From an uncultured bacterium (GTDB taxonomy: Bacteria; Bacteroidota; Bacteroidia; Bacteroidales; JACABE01), in contig CAIWDQ010000402.1 in NCBI GenBank assembly GCA_903911455.1, forward strand, positions 1 through 12,007: a stretch of 12,007 nt of DNA, in the 5' to 3' direction. The notes below the pieces were generated by a model. It saw nothing but the letters and a program-made list of their open reading frames with translations. It was not told where the DNA came from and ran no database searches. The position numbers and the translations under genes were made by a program. Shown piece by piece: positions 1-6,537 of this stretch (position 1 is its first letter; each line of letters starts with the position of its first letter).

Positions 1-285
1 ATAGCACCTCTGTGCTACAGAACACCTATATATTTTTATATATGGCACCTCTGTGCTACAGAACACCTATATATTTTTATATATGGCACCTTTTTGCTAC
101 AGAACACCTATATATTTTTATATATGGCACCTCTGTGCTACAGAACACCTATATATTTTAATATATGGCACCTCTGTGCTACAGAACACCTATATATTTT
201 AATATATGGCACCTCTGCGCTACAGAACACCTATATATTTAATATATGGCACCTCTGTGCTACAGAACACCTATATATTTTTAAT
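1..285. repeat. tandem array of seven ~41-bp units
   Basis: Units begin at 1, 42, 83, 124, 165, 206 and 246. The period is 41 bp, except 40 bp for the sixth unit, and the last unit is cut short near 285. The first unit starts at base 1, so the array probably continues to the left. Each unit holds two palindromic halves. One is a GC-containing hairpin (TAGCAC-CTCT-GTGCTA in unit 1; TGGCAC in later units, leaving a G/T pair). The other is an AT-rich self-complementary stretch (TATATA around a T-rich centre). Unit 3 (CTTTTTGC) and unit 6 (CTGCGC) carry changes that weaken the first hairpin. The open frame across 94-312 is periodic, low-complexity and frame-drifting, so I do not count it as a gene. 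The function is unknown. Confidence 0.95.
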
Positions 286-302
286 AATTATTCTTTTTTC
301 TC

Positions 303-331
303 TTTGGTATGATAAAAAATTTGTAAGTTTG
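303..331 (+). promoter_or_regulatory. promoter, TTTG-N17-TAAGTTTG
   Basis: TTTG at 303-306 is followed after 17 bases by TAAGTTTG at 324-331. This matches the Bacteroidota primary sigma factor pattern (TTG or TTTG, 17-23 bases, TAnnTTTG). It faces the gene starting at 446. Transcription would begin near 337-339, so the inverted repeats at 341-397 would form almost the first part of the 5' untranslated RNA. Confidence 0.6.
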
Positions 332-340
332 TAAAAATTA

Positions 341-397
341 TCGTTGGACATTTTCGATGGCTTAGACAATGTCAAAAATGTCTACATTGTCTAACGA
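341..397 (+). promoter_or_regulatory. nested inverted repeats in leader
   Basis: Three arm pairs are visible. A perfect 11-bp pair is TTAGACAATGT (362-372) with ACATTGTCTAA (384-394). An 8-bp pair is GACATTTT (347-354) with AAAATGTC (375-382). A 9-of-10 outer pair is TCGTTGGACA (341-350) with TGTCTAACGA (388-397). The pairs share bases, so the 347-354/375-382 stem and the 362-372/384-394 stem cannot form together. The layout could be an RNA switch or attenuator, a compound operator, or a remnant of a mobile element. The sequence alone does not decide between these. Confidence 0.6.
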
Positions 398-445
398 GAA
401 AGAAAAAGAGCAATAATAAATATCAGATGAGAAAAATAAGAAAAG

Positions 446-916
446 ATGAACAAACTAGTTAAAGAAATTGAATTTTCTAAATTGAGATTTGCATATTTAA
501 CTGTTAAGGGCTTCATTGAACATGAATCTCGAGAAAATGTTGAAAATCTTAAAATAAAGATAGCTGAAGATTTAAGTTTATATGGTGATGATAATTATGA
601 TTTGCTATTAAAATTTGTGAAGAAGTTTGAGCTAGACTATTCGGATTTTCAATATGAAAAGCATTTTCAATCTGAAGGCGAATTGTTTGGTTCTGGAGCT
701 GCACTATATAACTTATTGGCTCTTTCTGTTTGGTTACCTTTAAAAACTATCGAATTATTAACATTTAATAAAATAAAAATAAAAAGACTTGAGTTTTTGA
801 AAAGTAGAAATGTATCTGATATGACATTTAAAGATATGTTGACGTGGTATATAGAAGGTAAATATGCAACTAGTAATGATGTAAAATATAGAATTAAAAA
901 GAAAGACATACTTTAA
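446..916 (+). CDS. DUF1493-like (acyl-carrier-like) protein
   Basis: A 156-residue soluble-looking protein with no signal peptide. Residues 40-80 carry a pattern I associate with DUF1493, a small family of unknown function that resembles acyl carrier proteins: a DL..YGDD segment with GDD at 47-49, then a hydrophobic helix, FELDYSDF at 61-68, and YEKHF at 70-74. In that family GDD lies where acyl carrier proteins have the DSL phosphopantetheine site, and here no serine follows, so it is probably not a carrier itself. A hydrophobic stretch at 88-105 and a basic tail (LTWYIEGKY at 132-140, then KKK) complete it. The ATG at 446 is preceded by an A-rich leader; an upstream ATG at 427 leads to an early stop. 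A promoter and folded leader precede it. The gene is likely real; the family call is from memory and moderate. Confidence 0.75.
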   Translation: MNKLVKEIEFSKLRFAYLTVKGFIEHESRENVENLKIKIAEDLSLYGDDNYDLLLKFVKKFELDYSDFQYEKHFQSEGELFGSGAALYNLLALSVWLPLKTIELLTFNKIKIKRLEFLKSRNVSDMTFKDMLTWYIEGKYATSNDVKYRIKKKDIL

Positions 917-923
917 TAGCAAC

Positions 924-938
924 TCCATTTAAAATGGA
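924..938. terminator. small palindrome after the 446-916 gene
   Basis: TCCATTT (924-930) and AAATGGA (932-938) form a perfect 7-bp inverted repeat with a single-base centre, eight bases after the stop codon. The position suits a 3' end signal. However, the tight centre forces a few pairs open and no T-run follows, so this is at best a weak terminator. Confidence 0.3.
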
Positions 939-940
939 AT

Positions 941-1003
941 TAATAACAACAATAAAAGAAACAACAATAAATAAACAATATGAGGCTTAAACAACGCACC
1001 TCG
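941..1003 (+). repeat. 63-bp direct repeat, copy A
   Basis: This matches 1626-1688 without gaps over 63 bases with five mismatches. The body is A-rich (AACAATAAATAAACAATATG) and ends in ACGCACCTCG. It begins 24 bases after the stop of the 446-916 gene. Copies A and B bracket the 1103-1582 gene, as in a gene-plus-spacer unit that was duplicated or inserted. The ends do not match the GTTRRRY core of integron attC sites. Confidence 0.9.
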
Positions 1004-1057
1004 CTCGGTGGCCCTAATGGCATTGGTCACAGTGGAGGTGGGAGAGTGGAGTTTTAA
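987..1057. other. long imperfect hairpin before the 1103 gene
   Basis: Nested complementary blocks surround an AATGGCATT centre: TTAAAC (987-992) with GTTTTAA (1051-1057), CACCTC (997-1002) with GAGGTG (1035-1040), and TGGCC with GGTCA flanking the centre with one G/T pair. The left side overlaps the end of repeat copy A, but copy B has no matching right half. It is clearly more GC-rich than its surroundings. It may be a folded intergenic repeat or a small RNA; no promoter was recognised for it. Confidence 0.45.
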
Positions 1058-1102
1058 ACTTATAGAATGACAGGCATAAGAAACTTTAATAATAATTAAA
1101 TA

Positions 1103-1582
1103 ATGAAAAGATCTTTAATTTATTTTTTGATAATATTTTTTGGATTGATAGTATGTTTATCGTGGACAACACAATCAATAAATAAGAATTTACCTATTGT
1201 TGAAAATAGTCAAAAAGTAAATTCAGACTCAACATCGGATTTTACAAAAAAAATAATTGGTGAATGGGGAATTTATGTGACTGTATCATATACAACATTA
1301 AAAAATTCTACACGTAAAACAGAGCAATTGTGCAATTCTTGCCCGAAAATCAAATTCACAGATGACCAAATCGCAACCATAGTCTATCCAAATGGTGATA
1401 AAGAAAATATGACATGGCAATTAAAAGATAAAATATTGATATTGGTAAATAATGATAAAAGGAAAAAAGAAAGATTTTTTTCTGATACTACCTACAATAT
1501 GACTTTCACACAAGAAAAAGGATTCATTGAATTAGAGTTGAGACAGAAAAATGGAAATTATTCCTTTATTCTTAGACGATAA
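1103..1582 (+). CDS. lipocalin-like exported protein
   Basis: A 159-residue protein whose first 20 residues are a basic start followed by a hydrophobic run (LIYFLIIFFGLIV), so it is exported or membrane-anchored. A cysteine at 18 follows LIV, a poor lipobox because position -1 is valine. The remainder begins with IIGEWGIYVTVSY (51-63) and shows alternating beta-strand-like segments, a C-x2-C pair (C77, C80) in CNSCPKIKF, and a C-terminal LELRQKNGNYSFILRR. I recall this general pattern (GxW start, CNxCPKI, final Y-x-L-R) from uncharacterised lipocalin-like proteins of Bacteroidota; no ligand is known to me. The gene stands alone between repeat copies A and B. I saw no TAnnTTTG promoter in the 100 bases upstream. 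Existence of the gene is likely, the fold call is tentative. Confidence 0.7.
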   Translation: MKRSLIYFLIIFFGLIVCLSWTTQSINKNLPIVENSQKVNSDSTSDFTKKIIGEWGIYVTVSYTTLKNSTRKTEQLCNSCPKIKFTDDQIATIVYPNGDKENMTWQLKDKILILVNNDKRKKERFFSDTTYNMTFTQEKGFIELELRQKNGNYSFILRR

Positions 1583-1625
1583 TAAATACAAATAGTTGTA
1601 ATATCATCTCCCTGCAATCAGAGTT

Positions 1626-1688
1626 TAATAACAAAAATGAAAGAAACAACAATAAATAAACAATATGCGGCTTAAGCTACGCACCTCG
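1626..1688 (+). repeat. 63-bp direct repeat, copy B
   Basis: Second copy of the repeat at 941-1003, starting 43 bases after the stop of the 1103-1582 gene. Five of 63 positions differ, two of them in the block before ACGCACCTCG. Directly after it the sequence switches to CTTCTTCTC and the palindromic element at 1701-1735, so the downstream context differs from copy A. Confidence 0.9.
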
Positions 1689-1690
1689 GC

Positions 1691-1735
1691 TTCTTCTCTT
1701 TTATATTTAAACCTTGTCTTTGGTTATAATTATAA
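1691..1735 (+). repeat. variable-loop palindrome, copy 1
   Basis: Left arm TTATATTTAAACC (1701-1713), loop TTGTCTTT (1714-1721), right arm GGTTATAATTATAA (1722-1735). A pyrimidine-rich CTTCTTCTCTT precedes it. The same arms recur at 2457-2491 and, on the other strand, at 8161-8195, each with an exactly 8-nt but different loop. This is the least well paired copy. It lies between the lipocalin-like gene and the promoter of the toxin-antitoxin pair. Confidence 0.85.
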
Positions 1736-1772
1736 TTCATAATTCATAAATCATAATTATTTAGTATCTTTG
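1726..1772 (+). promoter_or_regulatory. -7 box TATCTTTG and AT-rich palindromes
   Basis: TATCTTTG at 1765-1772 fits the Bacteroidota TAnnTTTG box and lies 14 bases before the ATG at 1787. No clear TTG is found at the usual upstream distance. Two copies of the palindrome ATAATTAT (1726-1733 and 1753-1760) flank repeated ATTCATAA motifs. Because toxin-antitoxin operons are usually autorepressed, these may be operator sites; that is inference. Confidence 0.45.
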
Positions 1773-1786
1773 TAAAAAAATAAGAA

Positions 1787-1975
1787 ATGACAACAAAACA
1801 AATTAAAAACGAAATAGAAAAACTTTTAGATATTGTTCCGGATGAAGTCTTACAAGATTTATTAGACTTCTTAAAACAAGCTCAAAAACAAACAAGCGAT
1901 CAGTTAGAATTATCTAATTATATAAAGAAAATCTTAACTGAAGACAAGCATCTACTCGAAAAGCTTGCTAAATGA
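1787..1975 (+). CDS. putative antitoxin paired with Doc/Fic toxin
   Basis: A 62-residue, charged, helical-looking protein with no hydrophobic segment. The N-terminal half contains IEKLLDIVPDEVLQDLLDFL (10-29), a pattern typical of short proteins found before toxin genes in Bacteroidota and Cyanobacteria (the 'VPxEVL..LLDFL' type). The acidic-basic C-terminal tail (ILTEDKHLLEKLAK) would be the part expected to bind the toxin. The stop codon overlaps the start of the next gene as ATGA, which indicates translational coupling and supports an antitoxin role. No HTH or AbrB motif was recognised, so it may not be the DNA-binding member in the way Phd is. Family membership is inferred mainly from context. 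Confidence 0.65.
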   Translation: MTTKQIKNEIEKLLDIVPDEVLQDLLDFLKQAQKQTSDQLELSNYIKKILTEDKHLLEKLAK

Positions 1976-2352
1976 TAGACATCATTAGTGTTGAAAAGAT
2001 ACAAGAACTCTTAATTGAAAAATTTGGTGGAACATTAGGTGTAAGAGATAAAGGTGCACTTGAAGCGGCAATTAATAGACCTTTTGCAACATTTAACCAA
2101 GATGAACTTTATCCTTCTCCAATTGAAAAAGCAGCAGCAGTTTTAGAGAGTTTAGTTTGCAACCACCCATTTATTGATGGAAATAAAAGAATTGGATATG
2201 TTATAGCAAGACTTATGCTTTTACAATCCGGTATCGACATTGAAGCTAATCAGGAAGAGAAATATAATTTAGTAATTTCAGTTTCAAAGGGGGAATTGAA
2301 ATATGATCAAATAAAAGAATGGCTCATTAAACGACAAGTTATTTTAAAATAA
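1972..2352 (+). CDS. doc: Doc-type Fic toxin (death on curing family)
   Basis: A 126-residue protein close to the ~126 residues of P1 Doc. The Fic motif HPFIDGNKRIG spans 65-75 and provides the catalytic His65, the phosphate-binding Asp69/Gly70/Asn71, and Lys72/Arg73. The upstream GGTLGVRDKGALEAAINRP block (19-37) is a hallmark of the Doc subgroup. Doc itself phosphorylates elongation factor Tu and blocks translation, whereas most Fic enzymes AMPylate. This protein has DGNKR, intermediate between P1 Doc (NANKR) and canonical Fic (DGNGR), so the modification type is not settled by sequence. No inhibitory (S/T)xxxE(G/N) helix is visible in the protein itself. It is coupled to the upstream gene by an ATGA overlap. 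It converges with the TonB receptor gene. Confidence 0.88.
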   Translation: MIDIISVEKIQELLIEKFGGTLGVRDKGALEAAINRPFATFNQDELYPSPIEKAAAVLESLVCNHPFIDGNKRIGYVIARLMLLQSGIDIEANQEEKYNLVISVSKGELKYDQIKEWLIKRQVILK

Positions 2353-2363
2353 TAAAGAAAACT

Positions 2364-2392
2364 AACGCATCTCCTACCTACCGGCAGGCAGG
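2364..2392 (+). repeat. partial third ACGCAYCTC repeat plus GC palindrome
   Basis: AACGCATCTC at 2364-2373, preceded by an A-rich run, resembles the ends of repeat copies A (993-1002) and B (1678-1687), and again lies just after a gene. It runs into CCTACCTACCGGCAGGCAGG (2373-2392), a 20-bp near-palindrome with two mismatched positions per arm. I recall similar GC palindromes as interspersed repeats in other genomes. The GC content stands out against the local AT-rich sequence. Confidence 0.6.
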
Positions 2393-2448
2393 CGGCTGCG
2401 CTCGATGATCGTTCATTGTTGGTCAGCAAGCGGAGAGGAGTCGAAGGG

Positions 2449-2491
2449 CTTCTCTTTTATATTTAAACCCGAGCTTCGGTTATAAATATAA
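2449..2491 (+). repeat. variable-loop palindrome, copy 2
   Basis: Left arm TTATATTTAAACC (2457-2469), loop CGAGCTTC (2470-2477), right arm GGTTATAAATATAA (2478-2491), preceded by CTTCTCTT and by GTCGAAGGG (2440-2448). In this copy the loop edges can also pair (CCGA with TCGG). It lies between the convergent toxin and TonB receptor genes and could act as a bidirectional 3' end signal, although the conserved arms also occur where no gene ends. Confidence 0.85.
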
Positions 2492-2511
2492 TCATCATCA
2501 TAAAAATAAAA

Positions 2512-4980
2512 CTACCCTTTTACAGGAATAATAATCTTAAAGCCTACATTACGCCCCATATTATAAATACCCGAATGTCCTGAAGAATTGTTAGGATAAG
2601 ACTCAAAATACTTCAACCTGCTAAGGTGTGACTGGTAAGCTACATCAAAAATATTATTAATAGAAATATTAAAACTAAACAATTCCTTACCTTTATTATT
2701 AATAACATTAGCACCCAAACCCATTCCAAAAAGAGTATAAGAAGGTGTATAAGTTTCGGTATTATCGGCTAAATAAACTCTGTTTTGCGTAGCATAATAA
2801 TCCATTTCTATCTTAAAATAAACAGAAGTCAGATTGGTAAACAACTTCTTGGCATTGGCACGCAACTCAGAGTGGGTGTGCAAAGGCGGAATAAAAGGCA
2901 GATACTTATTGCTATCATTAATAGTAATGCCATCACCACCCTTATTAACAGCATATACAAGCGACACAGAGTTCTCAAAGTGAATCCAGTCGTAAGGATG
3001 AGGATGAATGTCCAGATTGAGCTCACCACCATACAAATGTGCCTGCGATTGCTGGAATTTAAAGGTTTGATTGCCGCTAATAATAATAGAATCCTGATTG
3101 TAATGATTAATAAGTTTCTGATTGAAGATATAATTTTCAATATCATTATTAAAAAGTTCAATACTTCCTTTGGCATGATAATAATTGAAGAAAAAACCTA
3201 TATCTTCCTGTGTACTGAATTCGGGTTTGAAATCAGTGTTCCCTAACTGATAAATGTTAGTTCCGGGATGCACACCATTAGCCGAAATTTCTGAAACATC
3301 GGGAGCACGATAACCTCTGGCAACGTTAGCTTTTACAAACATATTATCCGAAATAGTATAAGTAGCCCCGACACTCCCCGACATACCCGAATAAGTGTGA
3401 TTATAACTGGTAAAAACTTTTGTAGCGCCAATAATATCAGGAGGATTAACGATAACATCAAAACCTGTAGATGCGTCAGGGCGAGTATACATTTCATCAT
3501 TATTATACTTACGGATATCATACCTGATCCCTGCACTTATATCCAGCTTTTTAACCGTCTTCTTGGTATAAATAAAAGGACCAATATCAAACACATTATA
3601 ATCAGGAATAATAAATTCATTGCCTTTATTAGTATTATTTTGATACATCCCATTAATGCCGCCGGTAATATCCCAGCCTTTTATTTCAGGCAAATAATAT
3701 TTGATATCATAAGTAATAGTATGCAAATTAAGGTACAAACCTGGAACATCAATTGCCTGCGGATGACTAAATTCTTTACGCACATTCTGCTGCCAACCGA
3801 TAGTAACTGCAAGTTTGCTTTCGCCGATACTAAAATTACTGTTTGAATAAATCCTGTAATGTTGAATGTTTTGATGAAGAGGATTGATGGTATAGGTATT
3901 CAATTCGCCATTTGAAACTAAAGGACGAAAAGTATCTGCTTCGGTAATCTGCTTCGTAAATTTATGCGTAACAGCGTCACGACTGCCATCAGGTATCTCC
4001 TGAAGATCATTATAAACAGAGAAATTAAGATGAGAATAACCCCAATGTTTATTAATACCAATAGTAGCTTTGAAATCGGTTTCACTAAAGGTAGTATTAT
4101 ATACTCTTCCATCAATTTTATTTTGATAATCGGCAGCCATCTTATGCGAAAGTCTTAAACCATAAATAAAACCGGCATTATTAGCATCATAATTAAAAGA
4201 AGTACCAATAAGATTATTATTGCTTTGATATTCGCTAAGGAAAGTACTTTTGGAAGTCCCAGGCATTAAAGTTTGAGCAGGCAATAGATTGACCACACCC
4301 GCAATAGCCCCCGAACCATAGATAAGACTGGCAGGTCCTTTAACAACTTCAACTCTGTCAACGGCATATTCGTCAACCTCAACACCATGCTCGTCACCCC
4401 ACTGCTGACCTTCTTGCCTCACACCATCGTATAAAGTTAGCACACGCAGATATCCCAACCCATGAATAAAAGGCTTGGAAACATTGGCGCCAGTAGTAAC
4501 GGCACTAACTCCGGGAACTTTTGCAACAGCATCAATAATATTAGTAGAAGTGTTTTCTTGAAGCTCTTCTTTGCTAAGAGTAGCAACGGGAACAGGGTTC
4601 TTAATAAGTTCAGTAGCTTTTGAAGTACCAGTAACCACAACTGCATTCATCTCAACGGCAGTTGCCTCCATTTGAAAGTTCTTAACTGTTTCTTTAGTCA
4701 GATCAACACTTATAATAATAGATTTGTAACCCATAAAACTTATCTGGAGAAGAACTTTAGTCTTAGGAAGATTTTCTATCTTATAATTTCCATTGATATC
4801 GGTGACACTCCCAGTCTTAAAATCGGGAACATAAATAGCAACACCCGGAATAGTTTCGCCCGTTTCTTTATCAGTAATCCTACCACTAAGAGTAACTTTA
4901 GGTGTAAGTCCAACTATTGCATAAATATTAGCAACGCTAATGAAAAATGTTATAAGTATTATAGTAATGAACTTATACAT
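2512..4980 (-). CDS. TonB-dependent outer-membrane receptor
   Basis: An 822-residue protein of usual size for the family. It has a signal peptide (about 1-21), then a carboxypeptidase-regulatory-like beta-sandwich (about 29-106) with VTLSGRITDKETGETIPGV and ITDINGNYKIENLP-type turns, which is typical of Bacteroidota receptors. Next come a TonB-box-like VVVTGT (114-119) and a plug domain (about 128-235) with DGVR, DRVEVVKGPASLIYGSGAIAGVVNLL. The remainder is a 22-strand-type barrel. It takes up a ligand across the outer membrane using TonB energy. The plug segment QQWGDEHG is reminiscent of ZnuD-like metal receptors, and HPHPYDW occurs in the barrel, but no substrate can be assigned and there is no adjacent SusD gene. 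The last residues (IIPVKG) lack the usual terminal aromatic. A TAAACTTG box (5049-5056, - strand) is a one-mismatch promoter candidate. Confidence 0.93.
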   Translation of the reverse strand: MYKFITIILITFFISVANIYAIVGLTPKVTLSGRITDKETGETIPGVAIYVPDFKTGSVTDINGNYKIENLPKTKVLLQISFMGYKSIIISVDLTKETVKNFQMEATAVEMNAVVVTGTSKATELIKNPVPVATLSKEELQENTSTNIIDAVAKVPGVSAVTTGANVSKPFIHGLGYLRVLTLYDGVRQEGQQWGDEHGVEVDEYAVDRVEVVKGPASLIYGSGAIAGVVNLLPAQTLMPGTSKSTFLSEYQSNNNLIGTSFNYDANNAGFIYGLRLSHKMAADYQNKIDGRVYNTTFSETDFKATIGINKHWGYSHLNFSVYNDLQEIPDGSRDAVTHKFTKQITEADTFRPLVSNGELNTYTINPLHQNIQHYRIYSNSNFSIGESKLAVTIGWQQNVRKEFSHPQAIDVPGLYLNLHTITYDIKYYLPEIKGWDITGGINGMYQNNTNKGNEFIIPDYNVFDIGPFIYTKKTVKKLDISAGIRYDIRKYNNDEMYTRPDASTGFDVIVNPPDIIGATKVFTSYNHTYSGMSGSVGATYTISDNMFVKANVARGYRAPDVSEISANGVHPGTNIYQLGNTDFKPEFSTQEDIGFFFNYYHAKGSIELFNNDIENYIFNQKLINHYNQDSIIISGNQTFKFQQSQAHLYGGELNLDIHPHPYDWIHFENSVSLVYAVNKGGDGITINDSNKYLPFIPPLHTHSELRANAKKLFTNLTSVYFKIEMDYYATQNRVYLADNTETYTPSYTLFGMGLGANVINNKGKELFSFNISINNIFDVAYQSHLSRLKYFESYPNNSSGHSGIYNMGRNVGFKIIIPVKG

Positions 4981-5107
4981 TGGTTTGCGAAATTAAATAA
5001 TAAGATAATTTATTAAAATAAGATTTGATGAATTTATTGTATTGATCACAAGTTTAAATTATGCTATGATAAACGATTAAAACTTTGTTTTGTTTTATGA
5101 AAACAAA

Positions 5108-5139
5108 AGCCCTTTTACTACTTTCGTAATAAAAGGGCT
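5108..5139 (-). terminator. Rho-independent terminator of the oxidoreductase operon
   Basis: AGCCCTTTTA (5108-5117) and TAAAAGGGCT (5130-5139) form a perfect 10-bp stem with a 12-nt loop. On the - strand the stem is followed by TTTTGTTTT. It lies 22 bases after the stop codon of the gamma-subunit gene and 127 bases before the TonB receptor start, so it separates the two transcription units. Confidence 0.85.
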
Positions 5140-5161
5140 ATATAATAATAAAGTATAGAAC

Positions 5162-5713
5162 CTAAAGAACGTTAACTGCTTTTAGAATTTCTTTTCCTAT
5201 TTCAATTGCTTTTTCGTTTTCAGGTATTAGTTTATGATGACGAGCTGGCAATGATTTCTCTAAACCTTTATGTATAAATTCAGGTTGAATCAAAGGTTTA
5301 ATCTTTAAGAAACCACCAAGCACTATCATGTTAAACACTTTCATCATACCTAATTTACCAGCTTCTTCGGCAGCATCAACTGTATAGATGTTGATATCTT
5401 TACGGGTTGGATGATGAGTAATTCCATTTGGATCGTAAATTAAAAGACCACCTGGTTTAACGGTGTTCTCAAATTTATCCATAGATTGTTGGTTAAGTAT
5501 AATAGCAGTATCGTAACTGTTAACGATTGGCGAACTGATACGTTCGTCGCTCAATACTACAGTTACATTTGCAGTACCACCTCTCATTTCAGGGCCATAA
5601 GAAGGCATCCAGCTTACTTCCTGATTTTGCATAATTCCTGAATAGGCAAGTATCTTACCCATTGATAAAACACCTTGTCCACCAAAACCGGCTATAATTA
5701 TTTCTTCAGTCAT
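5162..5713 (-). CDS. 2-oxoacid:ferredoxin oxidoreductase, gamma subunit
   Basis: 183 residues, the normal length of a stand-alone gamma subunit (KorC/VorC/PorG type, COG1014). The GFGGQG loop at 9-14 and PSYGPEMRGGTANV at 37-50 are diagnostic; the rest (VKPGGLLIYD, FNMIVLGGFL) also matches. In the complex this subunit contacts the thiamine-diphosphate subunits and takes part in CoA/acyl handling. It is the last gene of the four-gene operon, 29 bases after the beta gene, and is followed by a strong terminator. It carries no iron-sulfur motif of its own, consistent with the separate delta subunit upstream. The start at MTEEIIIAGFGGQG is standard for the family. Confidence 0.95.
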   Translation of the reverse strand: MTEEIIIAGFGGQGVLSMGKILAYSGIMQNQEVSWMPSYGPEMRGGTANVTVVLSDERISSPIVNSYDTAIILNQQSMDKFENTVKPGGLLIYDPNGITHHPTRKDINIYTVDAAEEAGKLGMMKVFNMIVLGGFLKIKPLIQPEFIHKGLEKSLPARHHKLIPENEKAIEIGKEILKAVNVL

Positions 5714-5742
5714 GACTTAATTTTTAAGATAGATTACAAATA

Positions 5743-6534
5743 TTATTTAACTATTAACTGACCATCAACTTTAATATCTCCCATAGGATAATATGGAAAC
5801 ATGTTTTCTTCCATCCATTTGTTAGATTGTACAGGAGTCATTTTCCAACCAGAGTTACAGTTAGAAACTATTTCAATAAACGAAACACCTTTATTCAGAT
5901 GTTGGTTTTCAAAAGCTTTTCTTATTGCTTTTTTAGCTTTACGAACTGCTCCCGGCGTATGCACTGAATGACGAGTTACAAAATACGTCCCGGGTAACTG
6001 TGCAACAAGTTCAGTCATTCTTAATGGATTTCCCATAATCTCAACATCACGGCCATAAGGACATGTTGAAGCTTTCATGTTAGGTAAAGTAGTTGGAGCC
6101 ATCTGTCCACCTGTCATACCATAAATACCATTATTAATAAATATGATAGTAATGTTTTCACCACGGTTACAAGCATGAATAGTTTCGGCAGTACCAATAG
6201 CAGCTAAGTCGCCATCACCCTGATATGTGAATACATACTTCTCAGGGAACAACCTTTTAACAGCAGTTGCCAAAGCAGGAGCTCTACCGTGAGCAGCCTG
6301 TTGCATATCAATATTCATAAACTCATAAGCTAGAACTGAACAACCAACAGGTGCTATACCGATAACTTTATCCTGAGCATCCATTTCTTCCAATACTTCC
6401 ATAGTGATACGGTGTGCAGTACCATGACCACAACCTGGGCAGTAACTTAATGCCTTATCTGTAAGAAGAGGAGTTTTTTTGTAAACTATATTTTCTTCTT
6501 TACGAATGTCTTCTCTTGTTAATATATCTGACAT
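5743..6534 (-). CDS. 2-oxoacid:ferredoxin oxidoreductase, beta (TPP) subunit
   Basis: 263 residues (KorB type, COG1013). It holds the thiamine diphosphate pocket: YCPGCGHG (31-38), the GDGD motif (106-109), and 25 residues later NN (134-135) followed by GIYGMTGGQ (136-144), which together form the classic GDG-X(n)-NN cofactor site. CSVLAYEF (65-72) follows the family pattern. With the alpha subunit it decarboxylates the 2-oxoacid and passes electrons to ferredoxin through the iron-sulfur delta subunit. Only three bases separate it from the alpha gene stop, so the two are surely co-translated. The C-terminal EIVSNCNSGWKMTP is typical of the branched-chain/2-oxoglutarate branch rather than pyruvate enzymes. 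I cannot fix the substrate from sequence alone. Confidence 0.95.
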   Translation of the reverse strand: MSDILTREDIRKEENIVYKKTPLLTDKALSYCPGCGHGTAHRITMEVLEEMDAQDKVIGIAPVGCSVLAYEFMNIDMQQAAHGRAPALATAVKRLFPEKYVFTYQGDGDLAAIGTAETIHACNRGENITIIFINNGIYGMTGGQMAPTTLPNMKASTCPYGRDVEIMGNPLRMTELVAQLPGTYFVTRHSVHTPGAVRKAKKAIRKAFENQHLNKGVSFIEIVSNCNSGWKMTPVQSNKWMEENMFPYYPMGDIKVDGQLIVK

Positions 6535-6537
6535 AAC

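Noticed and set aside
1..285. CRISPR array
   Set aside because: Units are directly adjacent with no unique spacers, and no cas gene is present.
94..312. 72-residue open frame with repeated YIFLYMAPLCYRTP-like units
   Set aside because: It is translation of the 41-bp tandem array; the period is not a multiple of three, no promoter or leader is visible, and the composition follows the repeat.
941..1688. Integron attC sites flanking the lipocalin-like gene
   Set aside because: The repeats do not show the GTTRRRY / RYYYAAC core sites or the attC fold, and no integrase is in the window.
2785..3246. Open frames on the + strand across the TonB receptor gene (also 3397-3846, 3964-4158, 4672-5016)
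   Set aside because: They are antisense to a well-supported receptor gene and have low-complexity, Ile/Asn-rich products with no recognisable domain.
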